Below the pieces are notes generated by a model. The model saw only the letters and a program-made list of their open reading frames with translations, was not told the DNA's origin and searched no databases. DNA of 64,000 bases from Hypomesus transpacificus (taxonomy: Eukaryota > Chordata > Actinopteri > Osmeriformes > Osmeridae). The stretch is from positions 12,821,295 to 12,885,294 of the forward strand of contig NC_061082.1 of the NCBI RefSeq assembly GCF_021917145.1, given 5' to 3'. Positions 1-22,600 of the stretch are shown one piece after another. The number at the start of each line of letters is the position of its first letter. Positions within the stretch are counted from its first letter, which is position 1. The position numbers were made by a program, and so were the translations under genes.

Positions 1-9681
<9,681 letters not shown>

Positions 9682-10285
9682 GATGGGGTTTGAAGTGGGT
9701 GCGGTCTATATAGTGCCTTTCTGTTGTAGGATTTAGTTGCCAATGGAATGAGGAAGTTCCATAGTGGCTTCTGGTCGTTACTCTCGCCCCTGTCCCTAGT
9801 CAGCACTCATCTGGGCCTGGGGTTCCTAAAATCTTTGTAGCACTTATAAAAGGCATTTACCATATTGCTTACACGTATACAGTTCTTTTACATCTGTAAG
9901 AACCTAGAACCCGTACTGGAACTAGGCAGCTCCTTGAGTTCAATTCTCAAGTCTTTATACTTCTCCTTTCTGTTCAAGCCAACACTGTTTGGATGAGACA
10001 TTTTGCTTCACTTCGCCTTCCTGGCTCAAGTCTCCCTCTCAATGTGGATCTGTCTTCTGGAGATAAAGACTAAAACAAGACTAAGCTTGTGTAGCTATTT
10101 ATTGATTTGTTATCATGAGTCAAGGTAAATCGATATCTGAGATCAGCGATACAACTGGTTGGGGTAAAGCTCCCACATAAAAGTTTCCTCTCTTTTAAAA
10201 AGTTAATTTGCTACTGTATACATTGTTCTTATTTATACTGTGTTGTGCTATTTGACCAATTAAACTGTGTTTACAACCAGTATTC
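9682..10285 (+). other. ccdc80: ccdc80 3' UTR
   Basis: This is non-coding sequence after the ccdc80 TAA. It becomes A/T-rich and contains the hexamer ATTAAA at 10259-10264 (ccaATTAAActg), followed by a GT-rich stretch. The end near 10280 is inferred from the hexamer. Confidence 0.6.
10259..10264 (+). terminator. Probable ccdc80 polyadenylation signal (ATTAAA)
   Basis: ATTAAA is the commonest variant of AATAAA. It lies about 580 bp after the stop codon and is followed by GTGTTTACAACC. No canonical AATAAA occurs between the stop and this point. Confidence 0.55.
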
Positions 10286-11303
10286 AACCCTGAGTGGAAT
10301 ATGTTGTTCACCAACCAGGCTGTTTATACAGTCATTCATTTACAGTGACTACATACCTACAGCTCCTCCTGGTGGTATCACTTGAAAATACAATTTAAAA
10401 ACTTCCCAGGCAATTGAAAGATACTTGTACAGAAAACAAATATTCATTTCACAGACAATAGCATTGATTGTCTGATAATAGTTGTTCAGATTGGCAAAAT
10501 CAGTGGTAAAGGTATTGTTACTTACTGTTACTTAAGTTAGAATAGCAAAGCATCAGTTCAAGATAACACTTAACTTTCTGTACATTGATCACAACTATAT
10601 TATCTATATATATACACAATTTGTATATAAATAATATACTCTTTGTAGTATAAATCATTAATGATTCCATTGTCTGTTAATACTCTGCAGAAGTATACTG
10701 AAGCTGTATGGTTAAATACAAATGGAAACAGTAGAAGACAAGATTGACCTTTCGTGTGTAAACCAAACCCAGAGATGTGACGCTCAGCCTCCATATAATC
10801 AGTTGTCTGTACATGAACACTGATATGGACCGCTACAGGTCAAGGTCACCAGCCAGTCACTACTCTTGTGATCACAGGAGACACACAAGGCTTCCTTCAA
10901 CAGCAGTATCTTTCTTCCACGCCAATATAATGTTCCCAAAACACCGCACTGATACAAAACAAACAAAAAAACACTGAAACTGAAAAAAGACTAACATCCT
11001 CTGGACATGAATTCTAGATGAATCCTTTTAGCTTCCACCACATGAATACCATTTCAGAAATACGGGCAATCATTAAGCCTAAAACTGTACAGAGCAGTAA
11101 TAAAATGTAATTACATTATCATCATACAGCATTATCATCATAAAGACAGGCACAAACGTTCAATAAAAGCTCTCGTGACAAAAGGTTCCTTGTGGTGGAC
11201 ACTGATGTCACACAACCACAAGGAGAATGTCGATTGAGATGTCACAGTCCAAGACCAATATTTCCATTCCCAGCGACGGCTGCAGTGCTGCCTTCAGAAG
11301 GTG
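10286..11303. other. Convergent intergenic region / slc35a5 3' UTR
   Basis: About 1 kb of A/T-rich, non-coding sequence lies between the tail-to-tail genes ccdc80 and slc35a5. Most of it is probably slc35a5 3' UTR, transcribed right to left. I saw no canonical AATAAA on the minus strand here; the nearest is TTTATT on the plus strand near 10096, inside the ccdc80 3' UTR. The transcripts may therefore overlap. No ORF here looks real. Confidence 0.45.
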
Positions 11304-14300
11304 CTATAAAGACTCCTCCTCTGATTCGCTGTCTGTGGCCTTAGGCAGCATCGGCAGCTCCTCCCCATCCTACCCGGCAACACAAACCGAATATCACACA
11401 CAGTTCTTTTTTTTGGGGGGGGGGGGGGGGGCTTTAGTCTCAATACGGCTTTTGCATATTGATTAATACCGTGTTCTACGTTATGGATTTTCATTCAAAA
11501 TAGCCATCCTATTATTATGACTACATGACTTCCAGTACATGCATGATATACTTTTATATACATTATGTTTTCCCCCCCCCTAAAGGCAACAACTGATGTT
11601 CCTTCGGGGAAAAATGTAAAGTGCTTTTACTCACCGTGTGCAGCCTCTTCAAACTGACACACCATGAGTAACGTAAGGGCAGCCTTTCACCTGAACGGTC
11701 TAACATGGCATATCGAGGAAGGGCTCCCACCCTGACAGACAGACACCATGGACGAGAGGGCTCTGGGCCTTCAACACGTCAGCCTACTTAACTCCCATTA
11801 GCACCATAGCTAGCTACAGCTTCTTCATATTACATCAACACAAGCCGTGCCCCTCACAAAGCCTCCACTCATAGCTAGGCCTTCCCCTCATCCGAGGCCC
11901 ATAACTCTCCACCTAATGTATTACATCTTATCTGGTTAACGTGGTTATCTGACCGCGGGGCAATGGCAACAGCCTGAATCCTCTTTTCATTACAGAGAAT
12001 CAGCGCTGCTTCCGCTCAGGCCAAATCACGTTACACAGGAACGAGCCGTCGCTGTGAATGGGTTTGCACGCGGACGTGCTTCTATACAGGCCAACGCACC
12101 GACCCCCCGTCATTTGCTTCGTCGCCGTTTGGCGGTCAGAATCTTTCATTTCGTTTGATCTCGAGGCGGTACTAACCGCTTGTGTGCGTGTGCACGTGTG
12201 CGCGGTTCCGTCTCTCCTCACCCCTCGTGACCTCTTGGTGACCTCCCCGTTGGAGATGCGCAGCGTCTCCCTCTGCAGGGCGTACTCCGGCTCGGCGGCT
12301 CGGCTGCCGTTGTACACGAAGATGGCGAGCAGCACCACGGGCGCCTGCAGGAAGAAGTCCCGCGACGGGCTGAAGTCGAAGAGGAAGAGCGACAGGGCCG
12401 TCACCAGGACGGTGGTGATCTGGCCGCTCAGCACGTGGAACATGTTGTCCCGGAACTTCAGGATGAAGGCCACCGACAGACCCAGGGCGGCTGGAAGCGG
12501 GGCGGGAGAGAAGATGGGGATCGGGGGTTCATGGGAATGGATACGGCTGAATCCTATCGATGTCAGTTACTGCGGTCGCGACGAATGGACCATATGGAAT
12601 GGATGGGGTTAGTCGTACATCTATCCGAGCATCGAGGAAGCAGGGGAACGAGTGGTGCATGTGTACCGTAATGTGTAGTAGTGTTTGGGACCCACCAGTG
12701 ACCAACACCAAGCCCAAGGAGTAGATGTTATGGCCGTAGAGGAGGCCACAGTGCACAGTAAGACCCCTGGCCTCTGTCCCCAGCGTCAGTGTCAGCCCGT
12801 TGAACACAACACCAAACACATACCTGCAACACCACGTGAAGACAAAAACACACATCGACTTAATCCTGGAACTTGCCTCGTCACCCTAGGTGGCTGGAGG
12901 TTCAACCTCGGGCCACAGTCGGACCGATCGTGCTCGGTCTAGCCGCGTCGTTTCAGACGTGGCGTGGGGTTTTTCCGGCGTACAGTTTGCTGTTCTGTAT
13001 GAAGATGCTCTCGGCGAGCTGGTCTCCCTCCTTCAGGATCTTCTCGTTGTAGATGTTGGCCATGGAGGAGATGAAGCACTGGAGCACCAGGAGGACGTGC
13101 CCCATCCCCAGGGCGCGCAGCCTCGATAACACCCTGCCTCGCCATGCCTCGCCTGGCAGCGACGACACCCAGGAGGACTCGCTGAGCGGGAGGGGGGGAC
13201 ACAGGGACGCCGGGAGGAAGAGAGGGGAGAGAAGGGAGAGGATGAGCTTCTGGGAAGACAGGTTCTGTTCACTCGTGCTATCCGTCCGTCCCTCTTCCTC
13301 TCTGGCATCTGTCCATCCCTCTATCCATGCCTTTATTCGTCCATCCATATTTTCATCCATCCATCCATCCGTCTACCTGCTGTTGCTCCTTTGTTGCTCC
13401 AGCTGGGTGTAGAGCAGGCAGCTGTTTGTCGGTGTGGTCAGGGGGCCGGGGTGAAGGCCCGGCACTGCCATGGCGTGCTGGCTGCCCCCCGAACCCATCG
13501 TCAGGGAGACGATGGACAGGAAGAGAATCAAAAGGGAGGCCCACTGGACCCAGGACAGGCGCCTCCTGGTGGGTGAAGGGGAACGACAGCTGATGACGAG
13601 CCGGACTCACTGAACACACTTTAGCATTGAGACCTGAACAGGTCGTCTGAAGCTGTTTAATCCACATTCTGGATGTGAGGTACAACCTTTAGCGTCATCA
13701 ACACAGATATAGTGTGCCCAGACCGGTTGAAAACATGAATGAGTTGTCACTTACTTCAGCACAAGCCTGAAGAGAATGGCTGTTGTCAGGATGACAAAGT
13801 TAGAGAACAGAACTGCCATGGCCTAAAGTAGGTCAAGGAACAGAAAACAGAGGTCAGACACAGAGAAGTGATCAGCAGGTTTGTTTATACAAAGACACAC
13901 CAACAAGGATAGAGCAAAACAACTGCCCAAAACACAATCGGTAATCATTTGAAGGACTTGGAAGGATTTCAAATGATATCCGGCCCTCGGAAAGATTCCA
14001 ACCCGAGCACGCGGAAGAACTCACAGGCTGCAGGTAGGTCATGACGTAGAAGATGATTAAGTTATCCAGGAAGTAGAGGAAGGCAGGAACAGACCACTTC
14101 ATGAAGCTGAGCAAGGAGGGGCCAGAGGAACAGCCCTGCTCTCGGCACGAACGACCCTCTGGAACAAACGTGGTGACAAACACGTGCTCAAGAGATACTC
14201 CCTCCCACACACACACACCTTCATGTCCATGTCATGGTTGTTCTCTTACCTTTTATAATCACCCTGAGGGACATAACCAGACAGAAGAAGAGTTTGAGTC

Positions 14301-14733
14301 CCTCAGCCAGCAGGTTGACAGACGCAGGGAGGAAGTCATACTTGTTTTCTTTAGACAGAGAAATAAACAAACAAACAGGAAACTGTCAATGTACACAGCC
14401 ACTGCTGCTGCTGCTGACTGCACTGCAAATCTAAAAGGCCTAGCTCGTCAAGATTAGGTCAAAGAAATACAATCCACATCGTAATACTAGAATCAGGCAG
14501 TGGTCCACAGAAATGTCTAGTTCTTCCTTACAATATCAGAGCCTGCTTTAAACATCTCCCAAACGGACAATTGAGGTCTTCGGGACATCGATAAACATCA
14601 GCTTACCAGCGTTGACGGAGAACTTGAGCAGCAGGATGCGGCTGGTCCCCAGGGCGACGAAGCCAAGGCCCAGGGCCAGGGTGTAGGCTGAGGAGCGGGA
14701 GCAGAGCCATGGGCAGGGACGGCAGCACGGCAT
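11304..14733 (-). CDS. slc35a5: Probable UDP-sugar transporter SLC35A5, complete
   Basis: Multipass nucleotide-sugar transporter family member of the Golgi/ER membrane; its substrate is poorly defined. Nine coding exons read right to left: 14733-14607, 14348-14250, 14158-14025, 13822-13755, 13565-13377, 13181-12984, 12823-12696, 12490-12222 and 11369-11304. They sum to 1278 nt (425 residues; human 424), with every junction in phase. Recognisable segments are [67 protein letters not shown] and [17 protein letters not shown]. The last exon supplies a short acidic tail ([20 protein letters not shown]) before TAG and matches the acidic C terminus of human SLC35A5. ATG at 14733 was chosen because MPCCRPCP aligns with the human N terminus. 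Reading on past the donor at 12222 gives a longer but spurious basic C terminus. Confidence 0.93.
11415..11431 (+). repeat. Poly-G tract
   Basis: An uninterrupted run of 17 G follows a short T run in the last intron of slc35a5, just outside its final coding exon. Confidence 0.85.
13311..13372 (+). repeat. (CATC)n-like microsatellite in slc35a5 intron
   Basis: Degenerate CCAT/CATC repeats occupy the short (195 bp) intron between the slc35a5 exons at 13565-13377 and 13181-12984. They sit a few bases from the donor. Confidence 0.75.
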
Positions 14734-16602
14734 GGCTGGAGCAGAGGAGGGAGCTGGGGCTAGTGGATGAAGCAGAGGCTGGGGATGGACCTGAGGCTGG
14801 GTGGCTTGTGGAAGCCTCACACACAGTCACAACTCGGTAAGAGGACTGAGGACACATACAAGAAGGAGCTGCAACTTTCCTTCCCTCCCTACGTTGATTA
14901 ATCAAGGACTAGCTCCTATAGCCTTATACGAAATGGAAAAGACACAGTCCACCTCATACAGCGTACAGCCAAGAAGCTGGTCATAACAGTCAGCTGTGTA
15001 ATCTACTCAACAAATAAAAAAACTTGCTATTGTGCCACAAGACTCAAACTGGAAACAATGATACCAGATGCTGGACAAAATGTGTCCAATGCATTCCTCC
15101 TCAACTCCACTTCTGAGTTAAACCAGGGGTCTTCCTGATTAGCTATGTTTAGCTAGCTGATTAGAGACATGTGAGAGAAACAGACTAAGACTGTGCCAAA
15201 GACAAGGGGAACACAAAGAGCCTTCTGTTCCAACAGGCTGGGAGGGCAGTCAGGGTTTGTCACACAAAATGAGATCATATCTATTGAACACGCTTCCTCA
15301 AAACAACAATATTGGGTCAGGACGACTAAGCTAAAGATGTAACTTTAGAAGTAGTCAGCATCATATAAAAATACTTGAACCTTGTAGGTGGCTAACCATA
15401 GGCTAGCAGGTTCCAAAACTTACACAGATCTGGTGGACTGACAAACACCCAGTTACTGTTACTCCCCCACTTACTGTTAAATATGCTATTAGCTTTGCAT
15501 TAATATGAAGGCACAATCTATGGTTGGTTGCTAGCATATAATCACACAACACGATTAGGTACAAACGTTTGAGTACAAAGTCGATGGTTAACTACTAAAT
15601 TAGTTACAATACCTGCAGATGAATCATGTAAACAACACTGAACGAATACAATGCATGACCAACTGTTTCGCTCGTCACATGAATAGGTCTCCCGAATGCA
15701 AACAAAAAGCAGTGGGTTATCCACCCTAGAGACTTCAATAACAATGGATGTTGTCCTGATTTAAAGATAAAGTATTACATTTTCATCCCAAGTTAGCTAC
15801 AGCAACACATCATCATTAACCTGCTCACTGCTTCGTGCTTCCTGGTCACTTCCTGGTTGTGAAACGTAAAGCAATGACGTAGCCTAATAACGGTAACCTT
15901 TTTCTGTCTGGCTCCATAAAAAAAGACCAAACGTCAAAAACGTATAATATTTTGCTGCATTTTGCGCAAAAATAAATAAAGGGGTACATTTAATTCTAAC
16001 ATTAAACTTGTTGTGTACTGCCGCACGTTCTGATGGGTAGAAAACATGACAGGACACCACACCAGCATTCAAACAAGCAGAGCGAGGCGTGTTACTTCAA
16101 TGATCGGACCAGAATGGCTCTGGAATGGACCATAGGACCTGTTAGCATTTGCTTGAGCTCAATGCTCTTTGTGGGCGGCTCTAACTAACGAGATTTTTGT
16201 TTAAATATTGTTAACATAAAACAATTGTAAATTGCAATCTCTTCAGGGGGTCCAAAATTCACATCCATCATCTATTGTTTTTTTTGGAGTAAGTCAGACC
16301 TGACGTCAGGCCTTAAGTAAGACATTCCTCAATAAGGGAGGAGTGCATATCCATGACGTCTAAAACCTCAATGATTAAACTTGACATCAAAAGTGTCATC
16401 TGCATGCATGTTGGGAAATACATGTTCCAGGGAGGGAACAACAGTAAATTACAGGGTTCCAAAATGTTCCGCTGGCCCATTGCCCTGAAACACAATGTTT
16501 AACCAGTCTGTGTGTTTTGTGTGTGTGTGTCCAAATTCAGGTCTAAGATAGGCAAAGCACAGAGTGGACCCAGATCACACTTTGCTGTCCTGCTGAACAG
16601 AA
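14734..16602. other. Head-to-head intergenic region between slc35a5 and f5
   Basis: About 1.9 kb of sequence separates the divergent coding starts. It must hold the slc35a5 5' UTR and promoter and the f5 promoter. I saw no further coding exon. It is moderately A/T-rich and includes short gctagc-type motifs around 15390-15540. Confidence 0.5.
15836..15856 (-). promoter_or_regulatory. Tandem ETS-like motifs, candidate slc35a5 promoter
   Basis: On the minus strand two GGAAG cores lie 11 bp apart in the arrangement AGGAAGTGACCAGGAAGC. Paired ETS sites are typical of TATA-less housekeeping promoters. Just downstream on the same strand AAGCA is followed by GTGAGC, a plausible donor for a non-coding first exon. 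This is inference from motifs only. Confidence 0.3.
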
Positions 16603-19600
16603 ATGAAGCCTTGGGCAGCTGCTTCCTGTCTGCTGCCTGTTCTGGCTGTGTTTCCTTTTCTGTCCTTCATCACTGCGTCTCAGGATGGAGCCAGGATCAG
16701 ACGGTACTATGTTGCTGCTGTTCCTATCCTCTGGGACTACTCTGATGGCCATGGACACGAAAGGTAGAGTTGTTGTAATATATTGTTCTTAAAAGATGTA
16801 CGAGTTTAGCCTGTAGTGAATTAAGTATCCTGATGAGATGTATGGGCTAGTCTGTGGTGAAATGAGTGACATTAATGTTATACTCAAGAATCATGGAACA
16901 GTTTTTGTGTAGGTTTGGTGGTGGTATGTTACTTGGGCCATTGATTTGTTACAGGAAAGGTTGGTGTGATCTATGACTACTACTGCCAGATTTATCAGTA
17001 AATTTCTTGTTTATGTATATTTGTATGAAAGTACTTGATGTCATTTGATGAAAAAGCATCACATTAGGTTGTGTTGTCATTTTTTAAGACTAGTTATGAT
17101 TGTATGTTTGTGTAAGTACTTATGTGTAAGTACGGTATATGGCAGACATTGATAGAATGTCACTACCCTTTATTAAACTTTAAATATGACTATAGGAAAA
17201 GCAGCCTGTTATCATTAGATCACTGTTTCTGTGTATGATTAAAATTGAAGACAGTGAGCCATGTAGTATGTAGTTTATAGTACATCACACTGTGTGTTTG
17301 GTGTGCGGGCCGATGCAGTTCCTGTTGTTTTATTAACTCTTTGTATGCTTTTCCGCCGTAATTTCCCCAGGCCGGGTCCCTCCTATAAGAAAGTGGTTTT
17401 CAGAGAGTACGAGGAAGGCTTCAAGCAGGCTAAGACTCATCCTCCATGGTTAGGTAAATGTGATTTGTGGTTTTGGGAATTCTAGACATGGTCTGGCTTT
17501 CGTTAGTGAATGAGTCTCATATTTCCAGACAGAAGTACACCCACCCAAGAAAAACATCAGACTTGATCAATTGCTGGTAAAACAACGTGCATTGTCCTTC
17601 TTCAGACCCTGGGGATACGAGAAAGAAAGACGAGTCATATATAAATCATCAATCGATCAAATGTACTTGTGTAACAGTGTTGAGATATAATCCTAATCTT
17701 ATCAAGAAAACATACGCCCCGCCTTAACCACTGTGTTCAAACAGCATCCACACAATAACAACCTCACTTTCAAGGCATGGCACATGAATCCTTCTCACTT
17801 TAACAAATGATCTTACAGTGTGGTGTGCAAACCCTTCACCACAGCTTGTTGTCTTCCCCAGGTCTGCTGGGCCCAACCCTGAGAGGTCAGGTGGGCGAGA
17901 CCCTTGTGGTCACATTCAAGAACATGGCGGACAAACAATTCAGCATCCACCCACATGGCATTGCTTATGGCAAGCAGTCAGAGGGTAATCATGACTGGAT
18001 CATCTCGTACACACTGATTGCGTGACTTTTTGCACGACTGTTTAGTCTATTTGCTGATATTACCCTGCATTAGAGGATCAACTTAGCAGACATAAATGCC
18101 TGATAAACCTAAGCAGAAGTTCAACTATTAAACATGATGCCAGCACTCCTAAATATGGGCATTGTAGAAAGAGGAGGAAGTGTTGCTGCGTGCTTACTCT
18201 AACAAACCTTCCCCAAGACGAGAGTTCAATTTCCGGCCGGTGCACATGACATTGTGTCCTTGGGCAAGGCACTTCACCCTACTTGCCTCGGGGGGAATCT
18301 CCCTGTACTTACTGTAAGTCGCTCTGGATAAGAGCGTCTGCTAAATGACTACATGTTTTGTAAGACAGCTCCACCCTACCTGGGGGGTTTAGATGTTTCC
18401 AGCGTGGGTAGCAGTGGGCCCTGGAGCGTTTGGGATGTTATTCATTCACTAAAGTGTACACAGATATTGGGCAAAAACACAGCTGTGTTTAGGCGTTTTG
18501 GACATATTAACCAGGAAAGACAGATTACTGATCTGAAGTCCAACAGGATGTCCTGCTGGAAATCCTCAATATCCCTTCACAAAAAGACTAATAAGACAGA
18601 AGCACTATGCTGCTGGGCATGACTGTGATACCACCAAGTGGGAACAACTAAGTGTATTTTAACTTAAATAAATAATAATAAACCAGAGGTCACAGGGTAA
18701 GGGAAATCAAATAAATAAACTAGAAAAAACCTTACTATCTGTAACCACTTTCTCATGGGATTTTACATTGCTTTCACTTTGATGGCTATAGGAACACAAG
18801 AACTATAGGCACAGTTGAACAAAAACTCGCTTTAAACCTTTACTTTACAAGGAGGCAATGGTCACCCTGACCAGAGAGAAAGGTCAGCTGATATTGTTAC
18901 TGATATAGCTAACTGACATACTGTACAACACAATGTGTTTATGTGGAATAAAATATAGCCTCTGAATCACTAATACCGTTGGGCTTTCCCCATTAAGGGC
19001 ATCATCAGTTAAGTTGTTGCACTTGAATGTTACTAAAGACTGTGATAGTTACTGCTATACACTTTATTATGCCTAAACCTACTCATTATTGTATTAATTC
19101 AACAGCTGAAAAGAATCCCTTTATCATTGAGATAGGTACCCTGCTCAAGCACTCAACACTCACCTTCTTCCTAGAAATAATATAGTATAAAACATGACGC
19201 CATTTTATCATCACTGTACCGGACTGTCAAACCACATCTGCCAATGCAATGAGCAGGAATATTTTTCCTCTGTAATCTCTCAGTAATGAGTCTATCCTGA
19301 TTTTAGCATCACGGCTCCATCTCCTTTCTCAGGCGCCCATTACTTTGACAATACGTCTCAACAGGAGAAGGATGATGACGTGGTGCCTCCTAACGGCGAG
19401 CACACATACTACTGGGAGGTCAACTCGGAAGTAGCCCCCCGAGAGGCAGACCCCCCCTGTATTACCTACACCTACCAGTCACACTTCGACATAGTCAAAG
19501 ACTACAACGCTGGCCTGATTGGAGCGCTACTCATCTGTAAACCAGGTAGGTCTGGTAGCATGTCAGGATCTTTGCCAGTCGGCTCATCCATCCACCCACC

Positions 19601-22600
19601 CTTTCATCCGTTCATCCATCCACATCCATCCATCCACATCCATCCACATTCATCCATCTATCCATCCACATCCATCCATCCATCCACATCTATCCATCCA
19701 TCCACATCCATCCATCCACATCCATCCACATCCATCCACATCCATCCATTGCATAGAGAGAGGTGTCCAGTGGCCCTAATTGTATTCGCTGCTTTGTCTT
19801 CTTGTAGGCAGTCTTGACGAGACGGGGCAGCAGGCTTCCTTCCACCACGAGTACGTCTTCATGTTTGGGGTATTTGATGAGAGCCTGAGCAGATCTAGTG
19901 CTGTAGGAGAAACTACCGACAACCCTGTCAAACACACCATTAACGGCTACAGCAAGGGAGCGATCCCTGGTGAGTCTCGCTTTCAGTCAGTTCGGCAGCC
20001 TGTTGGGTGGTCAGGATCTAAAGTTAAAGTGCCTCACTACCTTTTCCCTTCTCAGGTTTAAGCATTTGTGCTCACACCTCTGTCAGCCTGCACCTGGTGG
20101 GCATGAGTTCAGACCCTGAGGTGTTCTCGGTGCACATGAATGGGCAGATGCTGCAACATTTCGGGCATCGAGTGTCGTCTGTGGGCCTGGTCAGTGGCAC
20201 TGCCACCAGTGCCCAGATGACCGCCGTTTACCTTGGCCGCTGGCTGCTTTCATCTTACACCAACAAGCACCAGGAGGGTATGTGGTCAAGAACAAATAAA
20301 CATGTGGGATGAACTGTGAGAAATTGTTTTTAAATGTGCGTACTACTGCTGTTCAACCTATTGGTTAAAATATCACCTATGTCTGTCTGCTGTCTCTCTT
20401 GTCTCTCTCTCTGTCTCTCTCTCTCTCTCTAGCTGGTATGCATGGCTTTGTAGATGTAGTGAGCTGTAAGGGCTTCGATGCTCCAAAGCGCAAGCTGACC
20501 ATCCAGCAGAGGAGAGAGAGCCAGGAGTGGACCTACTACATCGCCGCAGAGGAGGTGGTCTGGGACTACGCTCCAAACATGCCTGCTTACATGGATGGGT
20601 GAATACAGCGGCCAGTATTTAAATAACATTGACCCTTTCGGTCCATGAGCATGTCATTTTTTCAACTGAAAAATACTTCCTAGGGACTTCAAGTTCAAAT
20701 ACTTGAAGCAGGGCCCACAGCGCATAGGCAAGAGGTATAAGAAGGCTGTGTTCACTCAGTACACGGATGACTCTTTCACGAAGAGGGCAGAGAAGCAGCA
20801 GAGGAAGATGGAGGTGGGCATCATCGGCCCCGTCATCAGGGCACAGATCAGAGATGTCATCAAGGTAATCGCTTTCTCCTCACACGGCGGAGCCGTCCCT
20901 ATACTTTAGGGATGCAGGCTACCCTTTCTACAGAAATATGGTTGTCGCTGATTCCAAATGGATACAAAATCAAAATCAACGGTGGACTTTGTTGACAAAT
21001 CAACAATGAACTTTGTACCGACGTAGGAATATTGAACTTTGCTCTCCATGCATCCCAAGTGCCTCTGTTGATGTTCCTCCAGATCGTGTTTAGGAACAAG
21101 GCCTCGCGGCCCTACAGCATCTATCCTCATGGACTGACCATAGATAAGGAAGCCGAGGGGGCCAACTACCCGGCCGGAGGTATGCTACACTCCTCCACTT
21201 GTCTTTCTTTCCTCCGAAAACTGACCACATGTTGATAAATTGTATCTTGAACAGGGTGCTATTTGGAGAGAGACTTGATACTGTATACCTTATCTCCAAG
21301 GTCCTATTACGTCAAATACTGAACAGTATAGAGATTCTTCCGACATGGGCAAATACATTGACTTAAAATTTGTCTATAATTAGATTATAAGAGTCCTCCT
21401 AATATTTAGTTTTTTGTTCTGTTTGAAGACCTTCTTTTCATCAAACGGGTCCCAACTAGTTAACCCAATATCACGCCTGTCCGTTGCCAGGCAACCAGAC
21501 GCACGGGGTGCAGCCTGGCCAGACGCACACCTACGTGTGGCACGTGATCGTGGAGGACGAGCCCTCCGACAGCGACTCCAGATGTCTGACCCGTATGTAC
21601 CACAGTGCTGTGGACACACCCAGAGACATCGCCTCCGGACTCATAGGCCCCCTGCTCATCTGCAAGAGCCAGTCCCTCAACATCAAAAACGTACAGGTAT
21701 GACAGGACACGACGACACGCTACGGCGTGTCAACTCTTCCTCTTCTGCAAGCCCATTACTCCAACCTAGAGAGTTAAATCAAAAATCAAATCAAATGTTA
21801 ATGTATAGGGCTTTTTACACGCAAGCATGTCACAGAGGGCTTCACATTCGCCTATTGAACTGCCCCTCAACCAACCTAAACCCTCAAGGAAGACAAGTGA
21901 ATTTGGATGTGTGTTTCAGTTGAGAGCAGACAAGGAGCAGCATGCCATGTTTGCCATATTTGATGAGAACAAGAGCTGGTACCTGGAAGACAACATCCGG
22001 TCTTACTGTGACCCTAACAAAGTCAGGAAGGACGACCCAGACTTCTATCAGTCCAACGTTATTCACTGTGAGTCTCAGCTTTCAACACTCAGTATAAACT
22101 CTCATTCTGGCTCACTACTGGATCGTCCTCCGATTGCAATTCCAGACACGGTTGAATGTCATTTGTACCAAAGATCATATGTATTGATGACAATGATTTT
22201 GGAAATGATGTGTGTGATATGTGTACATCGACACTTGACCTCCCTACAGCCATCAACGGGTACGTGTTTGAGAGCGGCCAGTTGCTAGGCTTCTGTAATG
22301 GAGAGATTGTGACATGGCACGTGTCCAGCGTTGGAGCACACAGCCACATCCAGACCAGTACCTTCTACGGTCACGTGTTTGAACTGAACAATCGCATAGA
22401 GGACTTCCTCAGCCTGTACCCCATGACTGGAGAGACCATCAGGATGGACATGGATAACATCGGTGAGGAATGAGTGGATACTGAAGAAAACCCTGGTTTA
22501 GATTATAAATACCTGGCAAAGTTGAGAGCAGTTATCCAGAGGGGCTCCAATTTTCAATATGCGTCTGATGATATCTTCCATAAGTAAAACAAAATGTGTA

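Noticed and set aside
12000..12221. Extended C terminus of slc35a5 to 12000
   Set aside because: A GTGAGG donor at 12221 joins in phase to an exon at 11369 that matches the human acidic tail. The extension has no similarity to the family.
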